NCBI GenBank assembly: GCA_025384855.1
Contig: JALAHT010000003.1
Location: 293,314-357,313 of the forward strand
DNA length: 64,000 nucleotides
Origin: Luteirhabdus salina
GTDB taxonomy: Bacteria > Bacteroidota > Bacteroidia > Flavobacteriales > Flavobacteriaceae
Reading direction: 5' to 3'
Shown: piece after piece, positions 6,661 through 16,239 of the stretch
Numbering within the stretch: the first letter of the stretch is position 1
Layout of the letters: each line of letters begins with the position of its first letter
Translations under genes and position numbers: made by a program
Notes under the pieces: generated by a model
What the model was told of the DNA's origin: nothing
Databases searched by the model: none
Seen by the model: the letters and a program-made list of their open reading frames with translations, nothing else

Positions 6661-9438
6661 TTGACGACTGCCACAATAAATACTAAAGAAAATATATACA
6701 TACAAGGTGCAAAACTTCATAATCTGAAGGATATCAGTGTCGCCATCCCCCGTAATAAATTGGTTGTAATTACTGGTCTCTCAGGAAGTGGGAAGTCAAG
6801 TTTAGCTTTCGATACATTGTATGCGGAAGGGCAGCGTCGCTATGTGGAGAGCCTTTCCTCCTATGCACGACAATTCTTGGGCCGCTTAGATAAACCGAAG
6901 GTAGATGCTATTAAAGGGATTGCTCCGGCCATTGCCATCGAACAAAAGGTGAATGCTACAAATCCTCGTTCAACCGTCGGTACAAGTACCGAAATTTACG
7001 ACTATTTAAAGTTATTGTTCACACGGATCGGTCGCACCTACTCTCCTGTTTCAGGGAAAGAGGTGAAAAAAGATACGGTTACCGATGTCATCAATTTTGT
7101 TAAAACCTTGCCCGAGCGCGAAAAACTACTATTGGTCGCTCCTATTCATTTGGAAGAAGGGCGAACGATGAAGAACAAAGTTCAAGCGTTGGCTCAACAG
7201 GGATATGCCAGAGTAAAATTGAAAAATGAAGTACTTCGGATGGATGAGCTGAAAGATGATCTTTATTCCGATGAAATGGAGCTGGTGGTAGACCGTGTGA
7301 TTACGCAAGACGATGAAGACTTCTACAATCGTTTGGCCGATGCGGTTGAAATGGCATTTTATGAAGGAAAAGGTGAATTGTATCTCGAAAAGCTTTCCGA
7401 TAACGAGAAAATCGAGTTCAACAATAGATTTGAAGCGGACGGGATCACCTTCACCGAACCGAATGTCCATCTTTTTAGTTTTAATAATCCATATGGTGCT
7501 TGTCCGAATTGTGAAGGCTATGGCGATGTAATTGGAATCGATGAAGACTTGGTTATTCCGAACACAGGACTATCTATTTATGAAAATGCTGTTTTTCCCT
7601 GGCGTGGCGACAGTATGAGCTGGTATCGAGACCAATTGGTGAACAATGCGTATAAATTCGATTTCCCGATTCATAAACCTTGGTACGAACTCAGTGAAGC
7701 GCAAAAGCAATTGGTTTGGGATGGCAACAAATATTTTGAGGGTCTAAACGACTTCTTCGCATTCTTGGAGTCAAAAAGTTATAAGATTCAGAATAGGGTG
7801 ATGTTATCTCGCTATCGCGGAAAAACCCGATGTAGTGTCTGCAAAGGTAAGCGACTACGACCAGAAGCAGGCTATGTGAAAGTTGGCGATACAGCGATTC
7901 AGGATTTAGTAGAGCTCCCACTGGAAAAAGTAGCTGATTTCTTTAAAAACCTAAAGCTAAACGAATACGACACGGAAGTTTCAAAACGCTTACTACTTGA
8001 AATCAACAATCGACTTGCCTTCCTGATGGATGTTGGTTTGGGTTATCTTACTTTAAATAGAAAGAGCAACTCCCTTTCGGGAGGAGAATCGCAGCGCATC
8101 AACCTGGCAACTTCCTTGGGAAGTAGTTTGGTAGGCTCTATGTATATTCTCGATGAACCGAGTATCGGCCTTCACCCAAAAGATACGGAACGTCTAATAG
8201 GTGTTTTGAAATCCCTTCGCGATCTGGGAAACACGGTTATAGTAGTAGAACACGATGAGGATATTATGAAAGCCGCCGATGCCATTATCGATATCGGACC
8301 TGAAGCTGGAACGTATGGTGGAAAGGTAGTTGCGGAAGGTACTTATAAGGATATCTTGAAATCCGATTCGCTAACGGCACAATATTTAAATGGGGACATG
8401 GAAATTGAAGTCCCTAAAAAACGACGGCATTCCAAAAAAAAACTTCACCTTATCGGTGCACGTCAAAATAATCTCAAAAATATAGATGTTGAATTTCCCT
8501 TAGGGGTCTTTACCGCTGTAACTGGGGTTTCTGGTAGCGGAAAAAGTACCTTGGTAAAAAGTATTCTCTACCCAGCACTACTTCGAAAGATTGGCGGCTA
8601 TGGTGAAAAACCTGGTCAGTTTACGGAATTGGAAGGGAATTTCGATTCGCTCAAGACTATTGAGTTTGTAGACCAAAATCCAATCGGACGCTCGAGTAGA
8701 AGTAATCCCGTTACCTATATAAAGGCATACGACGATATTCGATCCTTATTTGCGAGTCAGAAATTATCGAAGATTCGAAATTTTAAAGCTAAACACTTCA
8801 GTTTTAATGTAGATGGCGGCCGTTGCGAAACGTGTAAAGGTGAAGGCGAAGTAACGGTAGAGATGCAGTTTATGGCCGATGTACATTTAGAATGCGATAC
8901 ATGCCATGGAAAACGGTTTAAGAAAGAAGTATTGGAAGTTACCTTTCATGATAAGAATATCGATGATGTCTTAAACATGACGGTCGACGATGCCATGTCG
9001 TTCTTCACCGAACATGAGGAAGATAAGATTACTCGCAAACTAAAGCCCTTACAAGACGTTGGATTGGGGTATGTACAACTTGGGCAGAGTTCTTCAACCT
9101 TATCAGGTGGTGAAGCTCAGCGTATAAAACTTGCTTCCTTTTTAGTGAAAGGTGATACTAAGGATAAGGCACTTTTCATCTTTGATGAACCTACAACAGG
9201 GCTTCATTTCCATGATATCAACAAGCTATTGGCTTCATTCTATGCTCTATTAGATAAGGGACACACGGTAATTGTGGTAGAACATAATATGGATTTGGTG
9301 AAATGTGCCGACCATATTATCGATCTTGGACCTGAAGGTGGTGTGAAAGGGGGTGAAGTTGTGGCTCAGGGAACCCCTGAGGAAATCGTAAAGAACAAGC
9401 AGTCCTATACCGCACATTATTTAAAGGATAAGGTGTAA
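6661..9438 (+). CDS. uvrA: Excinuclease ABC subunit UvrA
   Basis: 925 residues from the TTG at 6661 (MTTATINTKENIYIQGAKLH). UvrA is the damage-recognising ATPase of nucleotide excision repair and works with UvrB and UvrC, which are not in this window. The sequence shows two ABC ATPase modules with Walker A GLSGSGKSSLAF and GVSGSGKSTLV and signatures NSLSGGESQRI and STLSGGEAQRI. Zinc-binding Cys pairs are also present (CPNCEGYGD, CSVCKGKRL, CETCKGEGE, CDTCHGKRF). Length is normal. The start is inferred from the promoter position. Flavobacteria often carry two uvrA paralogues; this may be one of them. Confidence 0.95.
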   Translation: MTTATINTKENIYIQGAKLHNLKDISVAIPRNKLVVITGLSGSGKSSLAFDTLYAEGQRRYVESLSSYARQFLGRLDKPKVDAIKGIAPAIAIEQKVNATNPRSTVGTSTEIYDYLKLLFTRIGRTYSPVSGKEVKKDTVTDVINFVKTLPEREKLLLVAPIHLEEGRTMKNKVQALAQQGYARVKLKNEVLRMDELKDDLYSDEMELVVDRVITQDDEDFYNRLADAVEMAFYEGKGELYLEKLSDNEKIEFNNRFEADGITFTEPNVHLFSFNNPYGACPNCEGYGDVIGIDEDLVIPNTGLSIYENAVFPWRGDSMSWYRDQLVNNAYKFDFPIHKPWYELSEAQKQLVWDGNKYFEGLNDFFAFLESKSYKIQNRVMLSRYRGKTRCSVCKGKRLRPEAGYVKVGDTAIQDLVELPLEKVADFFKNLKLNEYDTEVSKRLLLEINNRLAFLMDVGLGYLTLNRKSNSLSGGESQRINLATSLGSSLVGSMYILDEPSIGLHPKDTERLIGVLKSLRDLGNTVIVVEHDEDIMKAADAIIDIGPEAGTYGGKVVAEGTYKDILKSDSLTAQYLNGDMEIEVPKKRRHSKKKLHLIGARQNNLKNIDVEFPLGVFTAVTGVSGSGKSTLVKSILYPALLRKIGGYGEKPGQFTELEGNFDSLKTIEFVDQNPIGRSSRSNPVTYIKAYDDIRSLFASQKLSKIRNFKAKHFSFNVDGGRCETCKGEGEVTVEMQFMADVHLECDTCHGKRFKKEVLEVTFHDKNIDDVLNMTVDDAMSFFTEHEEDKITRKLKPLQDVGLGYVQLGQSSSTLSGGEAQRIKLASFLVKGDTKDKALFIFDEPTTGLHFHDINKLLASFYALLDKGHTVIVVEHNMDLVKCADHIIDLGPEGGVKGGEVVAQGTPEEIVKNKQSYTAHYLKDKV

Positions 9439-9526
9439 TTTAAATTTTTGGCACAGTGCTTGAAATGATAAAATTGAGTTATTACTAAAGTAATACTCTC
9501 ATAGTTTTGGTTGGTTAATTTGAGAT

Positions 9527-9559
9527 AGTCCGCTAAATTTTTTAATAATTTGGCGGACT
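9527..9559 (+). terminator. Terminator after uvrA
   Basis: AGTCCGCTAAATT pairs with AATTTGGCGGACT (one T-G wobble), followed by a T-rich stretch. Confidence 0.8.
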
Positions 9560-9616
9560 TCTTCTTTTAAATTACAGTACCAATCAACTGTAAACCCTTA
9601 TAAATAAAGGATTTTA

Positions 9617-9624
9617 TATTTTTG
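9617..9624 (+). promoter_or_regulatory. -7 element for the Arg/Ser-rich protein
   Basis: TATTTTTG fits TAnnTTTG. It overlaps the in-frame TTG at 9622, which argues against that start and for the ATG at 9703, leaving a leader of about 75 bases. Confidence 0.5.
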
Positions 9625-9702
9625 GCACGATGGTTGTTTCTAATAAAGCGTACTAAGCTGACCAAAAAAAGTAAAGCAAGTACAACCCTAAAATTCTCAG
9701 TT

Positions 9703-10953
9703 ATGAAAAAAGCAACCGTAATCTTAGCAAGTTTGTTCTTAATGCTCGGAATGATATTCCCAACCACAGCAAACGCAAACGAAGAAGTAGCCACTAGTTA
9801 TCGATACGATGGAAGTTCCTACGTATTTGTTGAAGGAGCCGTAGAGTTTTCCGTATTTCCCGATGGTCAATTCGATTTTGTATACCTAGGAAATCGTGGT
9901 GGTAACAATGTAAACGTGAATGTAAATACACCAAATGTAAATATCTCCTTCAACTCGGGTTATAATTATGATGCATACGTTCAGTATGACGACTATGGTG
10001 CCGTAATTCAGGTTGAGGATGTTCCGATATACTACGATGAATTTGGTCGTATCGTTCAAGCCGGTACTACCGAGATTCGCTATAACGATCGCCGTATCGT
10101 TCGCGTAGGTGGACTACGAGTGTTCTATAATAACTATGGTCACTTCGACTATTACACAGGCTTTATTAATGTATGGACGCCTCGTTATATTTATCGACCA
10201 TGGCACGTATATTATGCAAGACCTTTTTACTCTAGCTGTATAGTGTACGATTATCCGTATAGAAGATACTATAGTCCTATCAGATATTCGTGGAGACAAC
10301 ATAGAGTGTTTTATGGAAACCGTCACCGTGTAGCGTACGCTAACGGACGCCGAGATTTTCATAGACCAGGAAGTCGGGTTCATTATAAGGATGGTCGTGT
10401 AGCAAAACGTAGGGATTTCAACCCAAATCGTAGGAATAGCTATGCAAGAAACAACCCTAGAAGAGATGCTAGAAATAATAATACTGTCGCACGTCGTAAT
10501 ACAAATGCAAGACGCACTCAGCAAAACACTAGAAAAGCCAGTGCTCAAAATAGAACGATAAGACGTAGCGATAATAATGCTAGAAGAACAGTTTCGCGCA
10601 GCGACCGTAATAGTTCGCAAAGAGGAATCGCTCAAAGATCATCTTCGAGTGATGCCCGTAAAGATAAAACGGTCCGTAGAAGTCGGCCGACGACTAGAAG
10701 TTCTGAAAATCGTTCCGTTCGAAAGACGCGGTCAAGCACTAGAAGTGCTCGAAAAGCAACACGACCTTCTACTACCTCTAGAAAGGCTACCGTAAAACGA
10801 TCTACTAGAACTGCTTCTAGAGGAAGTAGTGCAAATCGCTCAAGTAACAATAGGTCTAGAAATTCGTCGGCAAATAGAAGTACTTCCCGTACTTCCTCAA
10901 ATAATAGATCATCAGACCGCTCTTCCTCTAGTAGAAGAGGACGCGGAAACTAA
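9703..10953 (+). CDS. Exported protein with Tyr-rich body and Arg/Ser-rich basic tail
   Basis: 416 residues from the ATG at 9703. Residues 1-24 form a clear signal peptide (MKKATVILASLFLMLGMIFP, then TTANA). The next 200 or so residues are rich in Tyr, Asn, Val and Asp, with beta-type repeats such as NVNVNVNTPNVNISFN. From about residue 220 to the end the protein is almost only Arg, Ser, Asn, Thr and Lys, with recurring RRS, TRSS and NRSS blocks, giving a very strong positive charge. I know no assigned function. The tail may bind polyanions such as LPS, DNA or exopolysaccharide; this is inference. Confidence 0.85.
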   Translation: MKKATVILASLFLMLGMIFPTTANANEEVATSYRYDGSSYVFVEGAVEFSVFPDGQFDFVYLGNRGGNNVNVNVNTPNVNISFNSGYNYDAYVQYDDYGAVIQVEDVPIYYDEFGRIVQAGTTEIRYNDRRIVRVGGLRVFYNNYGHFDYYTGFINVWTPRYIYRPWHVYYARPFYSSCIVYDYPYRRYYSPIRYSWRQHRVFYGNRHRVAYANGRRDFHRPGSRVHYKDGRVAKRRDFNPNRRNSYARNNPRRDARNNNTVARRNTNARRTQQNTRKASAQNRTIRRSDNNARRTVSRSDRNSSQRGIAQRSSSSDARKDKTVRRSRPTTRSSENRSVRKTRSSTRSARKATRPSTTSRKATVKRSTRTASRGSSANRSSNNRSRNSSANRSTSRTSSNNRSSDRSSSSRRGRGN

Positions 10954-10976
10954 TAAGAGTTTTTTTTGGTTGGTTG

Positions 10977-11014
10977 GAAACCTCTCGCAACGCTTCGGCT
11001 GCGCGGGAGGTTTC
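10977..11014. terminator. Terminator between convergent genes
   Basis: GAAACCTCTCGC pairs with GCGGGAGGTTTC (one wobble) between the convergent plus-strand secreted-protein gene and the minus-strand glycosyltransferase gene. Confidence 0.7.
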
Positions 11015-11018
11015 ATGT

Positions 11019-12299
11019 TTATAGCCCCTGAAGAATATCAGCCATCGTTTTGGAAACGGCTTTTCGGGTGAAACGCTCCACTCCTTTCGAGTCGATTTTC
11101 AAGGTTCCTTCTTGATACCTTTTATAATACTGAAGAATTGTATGCTTCAATTTTTCTTTTTCAGCATACGTTGAAAAATAACCTCCGTTGGTTTGTTTCA
11201 AAATCGTTTCAATATCACTTCCCTCCGGTCCTAATGCTAGAATAGGCCGTTTTGCCGCCAGATATTCGAATAGCTTTCCCGGGAGGATAGCAGTCGTTTC
11301 TGGACGATTCATCTCAATCAGCAATAAAACGTGCGAATTATGTTGAAGCTGAAGCGCCTTACGATGTGAAACATAGCCAAGCACATTGAGATTATCTTTT
11401 AACCCCTTCACCTTAATACTTTCAATAACCTGCTCGCTGATCGTGCCGGCTAATTGGATTTTCAAGTCTTTTTTGAAAAGTTGATTTTCCGTGGAAAGTT
11501 CCGATAATAATTCCCATAAAATATGAGGATTGCGATCGGTTAGTAATGATCCTATGTGCGACAAAGTAAACTGAGAATCCAAATTTGAAGAAATATCTTC
11601 CACGGGTTCATAGCCATTGGTAACCAAATGAATGGGGGTATCTGTCTTTCCTTCAAACTCTGCCTTTGTTCCCGGACTGGTGACAGTGATAGCGGTGGCG
11701 GCATTCAAAATCTGTTGCTCTAGTTGAAGATGGCGTGCTGCGGATCTTTTCGTCAGCTGTAAATCTTTATGGTAGTGGATAGTCGTCCATGGATCCCGTA
11801 AATCGGCCAGCCAAGGAATAGTTGTCGCTTTTTGCAAGGCTTCACCTATTAGATGAAGACTATGAGGAGGACCTGTAGTGACGATGGCATCGACCGGATT
11901 CTCTTTTAAATAAGATTTTAAATATTCAACGGAAGGCTTCACCCACCCTATTCTGGCATCCGGTATAAAAAAGTTGCCGCGAATCCACAGCATCAACTTT
12001 TCCATAGCCGTCATTTTTTTTGTTGAAATTACGCCACGACTCATCTTTTGCGTTTTCGATTTGGAAAACCATTTGGCAAATCGATAGGGTTCCTTTATCG
12101 GTTGTGAAAGGATGGTAATGTCTGTTGGAACTTCTTCGGTAATATTATCGTCAATAATCGGATAATGCGGATTACTGGGAGTATATATAATCGGTTCAAC
12201 ACCAAATTCTGGTAGATAGGTCGCGAACTTCAACCAACGTTGCACCCCTGGTCCGCCTGCGGGTGGCCAATAATATGTAATGATGAGTACCCGTTTCAT
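11019..12299 (-). CDS. Glycosyltransferase, GT4-like (GT-B fold)
   Basis: 426 residues. The N-terminus MKRVLIITYYWPPAGGPGVQ is the typical glycine-rich start of GT4-type enzymes. The C-terminal donor-binding part contains PGKLFEYLAAKRPILALGPEG, the family's E(x7)E-like nucleotide-sugar region. No signal peptide is seen; it would act on the cytoplasmic face of the membrane. Donor and acceptor cannot be named. It starts two bases from the stop of the YfhO gene upstream, so the two form an operon, plausibly in surface polysaccharide or lipid glycosylation. Confidence 0.88.
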   Translation of the reverse strand: MKRVLIITYYWPPAGGPGVQRWLKFATYLPEFGVEPIIYTPSNPHYPIIDDNITEEVPTDITILSQPIKEPYRFAKWFSKSKTQKMSRGVISTKKMTAMEKLMLWIRGNFFIPDARIGWVKPSVEYLKSYLKENPVDAIVTTGPPHSLHLIGEALQKATTIPWLADLRDPWTTIHYHKDLQLTKRSAARHLQLEQQILNAATAITVTSPGTKAEFEGKTDTPIHLVTNGYEPVEDISSNLDSQFTLSHIGSLLTDRNPHILWELLSELSTENQLFKKDLKIQLAGTISEQVIESIKVKGLKDNLNVLGYVSHRKALQLQHNSHVLLLIEMNRPETTAILPGKLFEYLAAKRPILALGPEGSDIETILKQTNGGYFSTYAEKEKLKHTILQYYKRYQEGTLKIDSKGVERFTRKAVSKTMADILQGL

Positions 12300-12301
12300 G
12301 T

Positions 12302-14746
12302 TTAGTTGGTAGCTACTTCACTCCTATTTCGATAGCCAACCCAAATTCCGCCAATCACCAATAAACCAAAAAGAATACTACTTATTAAACTGATACTGCC
12401 ACCGGTTGAAATGACTTGCGGTTTAAACTTAAATTCAATTTTATGATTTCCAGCGGGAACTGTCATGGCTCGTAAAGCGTAATTGGCTCTATAATATTCT
12501 GCGGGTGTTCCGTCGATAAGCACCTTCCAACCGTGTGGGTAATAGACTTCAGAGAAAACAGCAAGCTGTGGTGAAGTCGACGATGATTCATATACCAAAT
12601 GATCGGGTGCATAGTTTACCAATTCAATTGTGGCGGTACTGTCGCGATCAACGTTTTGGGTGGGTAAAATATCTTTGAACTCTGAATGGATTACAGCGGT
12701 CGTTTTGGTGTTCAAACTATCCAGTTGTAGCAGTTCTTCATTTGCAGAATCGACTAGCTTGACATTCTCTACGAACCAAGCGTTACCATTGGCATACGGA
12801 TTCCGTTGCGCAAAAGGTCGCCCGTTTTCACTTGGAACGATAATGTACCGGACATTTAACATGTTTAGGATTCCAATATTTCCTTGTGAAATATAGAAAT
12901 CGTTCAAATCCTTCATTCGTCCCGGCTTCGCGGCATGATAGCCACCTACCGATTTATGAAAATAACTGGCACGACCCGAATTGAAGCCTCCTCCAGCGGC
13001 ATCGTATACACGGTAATGACCCTCAGGATTTTCCTGAAGAATTTGGTCGTCGGCTGCGTTTTCCTGAAACGGTTGCTCCATAACCCGCTTCGCCACAAAA
13101 TCGTCGTTATTGACATACCGGCGATCCACGCCAACCAAATCGATTAGCAATAGCACTGTAAGAACACCAATTGCCGGTGTCGTTTTTAGTTTTTGACGAG
13201 AAGCCAACCACAGCGTCACAAAACCACCAAGAACCAATAATAGCGATCGCAATGCATCGGACGTCATTAAAGACGCACGATCCTCTCGTAGTGCATCCAT
13301 CACTTGAATACCAAGCTGTTCACGGATCATTGGGTCGTACGGACTTGCAAAATCGAATAAGGATGAGCCAACCAAAAACAATAAACATAATCCACCAACA
13401 ATTCCACCTGACCAATACAAGGCTTTTTTCTTTTCATCTTCGGAAGTAAATTCGTTCAGGAATTTATAGATGCCGAATACCGCCATAATTGGAAGCACCA
13501 ACTCCAAAATCACTTGAATGGAAGAAACAGCCCTAAACTTATTATATAATGGAACGACATCGATAAAAAGTTGGGTAAGCCATTCTAGGTTTTCTCCCCA
13601 TGAGAGGAATAAGCTCAATAAAAAAGCACTCAGTAGCCACCATCGCAAACGACCTTTAACCAATATAATTCCGAGTAATGCTAAGAAAACTACGATGGCA
13701 CCAACATAGGCCGGAGCAGCCACGATGGGCTGATCGCCCCAATAGGTTGGAAGCTGCTGTACAATTTGAGCCGCATTCTGTGGTCCTGCGCCCATCTTTA
13801 CCAAGGCTTCATATGTCTCGGAATCCGTTGGAAGGGCATCACTAGAACCACCTCCCATAAAATTTGGCACTAATAGATTGAAGCTTTCTACTATTCCGTA
13901 ACTATATTCAGTAATATAATCGTAGTCCAGCCCATCGGTATTGTCTTTAGGAGCGCCGTTTGGAGTAATGGTCAGCTCACTCTGACCACGGGTGGAAGTA
14001 TCGGCGTATTCCTTGGTAGCTAAAAGATTTGTGGCATTTAACCCTAATGCTATAACGACGGCCACCACCATAATACCTAGGGCTTTAAGGTAATGCGGTA
14101 TTAATTTCTTTTTAACGGCGTCGATGAAATAGGCAATCCCAACACAAATCACTAATAGTAACAAATAATATGTCATTTGAAAGTGATTGGCTGCCAGCTC
14201 AAGACCCATAGCTATTGTCGTGAGTAGAAAACCATACAAATATTTTCCTCTAAACGTTAATAATATACCTGCTAACACCATCGGCATATAAGCTATGGCG
14301 TGGGCCTTTGCATTATGACCAACCCCCAGAATGATGATTAAATAGGTGGAAAAACCAAAGGCAAGCGCTCCTAAAAATGCGTATTTATAATCTAACTTTA
14401 ATATAAGAAGCAATATGTAAAACCCTAGGAAATACAGGAAAAGATAATCGGCTGGTCTCGGTAAAAACCGTAGCAATCCATCGACATCCTTGATATAATT
14501 ATGCGGGTATTTTGCTCCGAGTTGGTAGGTTGGCATTCCGCCAAACGCATTATCGATCCAATAGGTTTCCTCTCCAGTTTCGGCACGATAATCTTTTAGC
14601 TGCTTTGCCATTCCCTGATATTGGACGATATCACTTTGGAAGATGGTCTTTCCCTGTAAAACAGGATTGAAATAGACTAAAGCCGCTAACACAAAAAGCG
14701 TTAGAACAATAATATGAGGTACTAGTTTCTTAAGGGATTGCGCCAT
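12302..14746 (-). CDS. YfhO-family multi-spanning membrane protein
   Basis: 814 residues from the ATG at 14746 (MAQSLKKLVPHIIVL); a TTG two codons earlier is less likely. The protein has a dozen or more predicted membrane helices, an early extracytoplasmic loop (FQSDIVQYQGMAKQLKDYRA) and a C-terminal soluble domain followed by a last helix. This is the layout of YfhO-family proteins, which are related to membrane glycosyltransferases using lipid-linked sugars; in Firmicutes YfhO is implicated in teichoic-acid glycosylation. Pairing with the downstream glycosyltransferase supports a role in envelope glycan modification. Confidence 0.85.
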   Translation of the reverse strand: MAQSLKKLVPHIIVLTLFVLAALVYFNPVLQGKTIFQSDIVQYQGMAKQLKDYRAETGEETYWIDNAFGGMPTYQLGAKYPHNYIKDVDGLLRFLPRPADYLFLYFLGFYILLLILKLDYKYAFLGALAFGFSTYLIIILGVGHNAKAHAIAYMPMVLAGILLTFRGKYLYGFLLTTIAMGLELAANHFQMTYYLLLLVICVGIAYFIDAVKKKLIPHYLKALGIMVVAVVIALGLNATNLLATKEYADTSTRGQSELTITPNGAPKDNTDGLDYDYITEYSYGIVESFNLLVPNFMGGGSSDALPTDSETYEALVKMGAGPQNAAQIVQQLPTYWGDQPIVAAPAYVGAIVVFLALLGIILVKGRLRWWLLSAFLLSLFLSWGENLEWLTQLFIDVVPLYNKFRAVSSIQVILELVLPIMAVFGIYKFLNEFTSEDEKKKALYWSGGIVGGLCLLFLVGSSLFDFASPYDPMIREQLGIQVMDALREDRASLMTSDALRSLLLVLGGFVTLWLASRQKLKTTPAIGVLTVLLLIDLVGVDRRYVNNDDFVAKRVMEQPFQENAADDQILQENPEGHYRVYDAAGGGFNSGRASYFHKSVGGYHAAKPGRMKDLNDFYISQGNIGILNMLNVRYIIVPSENGRPFAQRNPYANGNAWFVENVKLVDSANEELLQLDSLNTKTTAVIHSEFKDILPTQNVDRDSTATIELVNYAPDHLVYESSSTSPQLAVFSEVYYPHGWKVLIDGTPAEYYRANYALRAMTVPAGNHKIEFKFKPQVISTGGSISLISSILFGLLVIGGIWVGYRNRSEVATN

Positions 14747-14779
14747 GAACAAGGTTTATTTTTGAAAAGTGAAAAGTAA

Positions 14780-14787
14780 CAAAAATA
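14780..14787 (-). promoter_or_regulatory. -7 element for yfhO-glycosyltransferase operon
   Basis: Reads TATTTTTG on the minus strand, 33 bases before the start at 14746. No exact TTG at -33. Confidence 0.45.
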
Positions 14788-14809
14788 TACCGCTTTGCGG
14801 TTACGGCAT

Positions 14810-14836
14810 AAAAAAATCCGTTGTGTTTACAACGGA
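14810..14836 (-). terminator. Terminator of the DUF4834 gene
   Basis: Perfect 8-base inverted repeat TCCGTTGT / ACAACGGA (14817-14836) followed on the minus strand by a run of seven T. Confidence 0.85.
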
Positions 14837-14860
14837 CTTGCTCTTACTTGATAAATTTGG

Positions 14861-15130
14861 TTACTCTATTTCTTCGTATTCCACATATTCTCCGACTTCC
14901 TGACGGTGTTTATTATCTTTCCGCGGCATTTTATCGATGGAAACCTTCCCCTCTTTCTCTTTTGAAGCATTCCCAGTATCATTAAAATTTCCCTGAAACG
15001 CTTTTTCAAACCGTTCCCCTGCTTTCTTCGCCATATACCTCATAAGAAAGGGCGCTGCTAATCGGATTAGAAATTTCAATCCAAAATACACCAAAAGGAT
15101 TATTAATACCGTTTTCAAAAAAGTCATCAT
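14861..15130 (-). CDS. DUF4834 family small membrane protein
   Basis: 89 residues. One N-terminal membrane helix (TFLKTVLIILLVYFGLKFLI) is followed by RLAAPFLMRYMAKKAGERFEKAF and a charged, disordered tail. This matches DUF4834, a small Bacteroidota family of unknown function. It has a promoter-proximal position of its own and a strong terminator, so it is monocistronic. It is probably anchored in the inner membrane with the tail in the cytoplasm. Confidence 0.85.
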   Translation of the reverse strand: MMTFLKTVLIILLVYFGLKFLIRLAAPFLMRYMAKKAGERFEKAFQGNFNDTGNASKEKEGKVSIDKMPRKDNKHRQEVGEYVEYEEIE

Positions 15131-15200
15131 AACATTTCAAAAGTACCAATAGCTTACGAAAAAGGCGAACCCAAACTATTAAAAAAATGATAAATTCTTA

Positions 15201-15208
15201 TATCTTTG
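15201..15208 (+). promoter_or_regulatory. -7 element; decides start of outer-membrane protein gene
   Basis: TATCTTTG lies between the in-frame ATG at 15187 and the ATG at 15229, so the second is the likely start and yields a proper signal peptide. Confidence 0.55.
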
Positions 15209-15228
15209 AACGAAACCAACGAACCGCT

Positions 15229-16239
15229 ATGCACACCCGTATACTAGGCATTTCTTTACTTTTCTTTTTTATTTCCTACGTTTCTTTTTCCCAGTATACT
15301 GAAATGATCAACACTAACCGACCAGGCGTCTCACAAGGGGCGTTTTCAGTAGGCACCAATGTGTTGCAATTTGAAACCGGACTTCGGTATGGAACCGAGG
15401 AACACCGTCTGTTGAATACAAAATCTACAATTTTTGGATGGGATTATGCCGTTCGTTATGGTTTTTGGAGAGAAGAGTTAGAAGTAAGCATTATTGGCGA
15501 TTTTCAACGAAATGTTGTCGACGATTTGCGAACCACTGCCGATGATGATGACAAAAATACATTTGCAAACTTTCGAAGCAATACCATTGGCGCCAAGTAT
15601 TTGATTTATGATCCCTATCGCCAAATGGAGGCGGAAGGACCAAACTTATACAGCTGGAAAGCAAACAATCGTTTTCAGTGGGCAGACCTTATTCCGGCTA
15701 TTTCTGTATATGCTGGACTGAATGTGGACATCATAGATGAAAATCCTTATACCCCTGAGCCCACTGGAACGCTAAGTCCGAAGTTTGTACTATCCACCCA
15801 AAACAACTGGATTGGTGGATTTGTATTTGTAACGAATATCGTGGTGGATAGAATAACGACCGACTTTCCCTCCTATGGGTATATCGTTACGTTGACCCAC
15901 GCCACAAATGATTATTTTTCCATTTTCTTGGAGAATCAAGGGTTTAAGAGTGATTTTTATGCCGACCAATTACTTAGAGGTGGTGTTGCAGCCCTGATCA
16001 ATGAGAATTTACACGTAGATTTATCGGCTACTATCAATTTTAAGGATACTCCTTCTGTATTCTACGGAAGAGTGGGCGTTGCCTATCGTTTTGATATGCA
16101 CGACCGAGACGAGTATATTGAGGAAAAAGGAAAAGCCGGAAGAGAAAAACGCAAAAAATACCGTGAACAGAAGAAAGAGAAAAATCAACGTAAAGATGGT
16201 TTTGAAGATGATGGCGGTGGCGGTTTGTTAGAAGAATAG
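15229..16239 (+). CDS. Outer-membrane transporter-like protein (phenol MetA-pathway family)
   Basis: 336 residues from the ATG at 15229. A signal peptide MHTRILGISLLFFFISYVSF-SQ is followed by TEMINTNRPGVSQGAFSVGTN, the start typical of the family annotated as transporter (MetA-pathway of phenol degradation, PF13557), and by alternating beta strands consistent with a small barrel. The C-terminus is unusual: a long Lys/Glu/Arg-rich helix and a Gly/Asp tail (DDGGGGLLEE). The next gene starts directly after its stop codon. Substrate unknown. Confidence 0.8.
   Translation: MHTRILGISLLFFFISYVSFSQYTEMINTNRPGVSQGAFSVGTNVLQFETGLRYGTEEHRLLNTKSTIFGWDYAVRYGFWREELEVSIIGDFQRNVVDDLRTTADDDDKNTFANFRSNTIGAKYLIYDPYRQMEAEGPNLYSWKANNRFQWADLIPAISVYAGLNVDIIDENPYTPEPTGTLSPKFVLSTQNNWIGGFVFVTNIVVDRITTDFPSYGYIVTLTHATNDYFSIFLENQGFKSDFYADQLLRGGVAALINENLHVDLSATINFKDTPSVFYGRVGVAYRFDMHDRDEYIEEKGKAGREKRKKYREQKKEKNQRKDGFEDDGGGGLLEE

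Noticed and set aside
10114..10635. 173-residue minus-strand frame rich in Ser and Ile
   Set aside because: It is the antisense shadow of the Arg/Ser/Tyr-rich exported protein and has no signal or domain.
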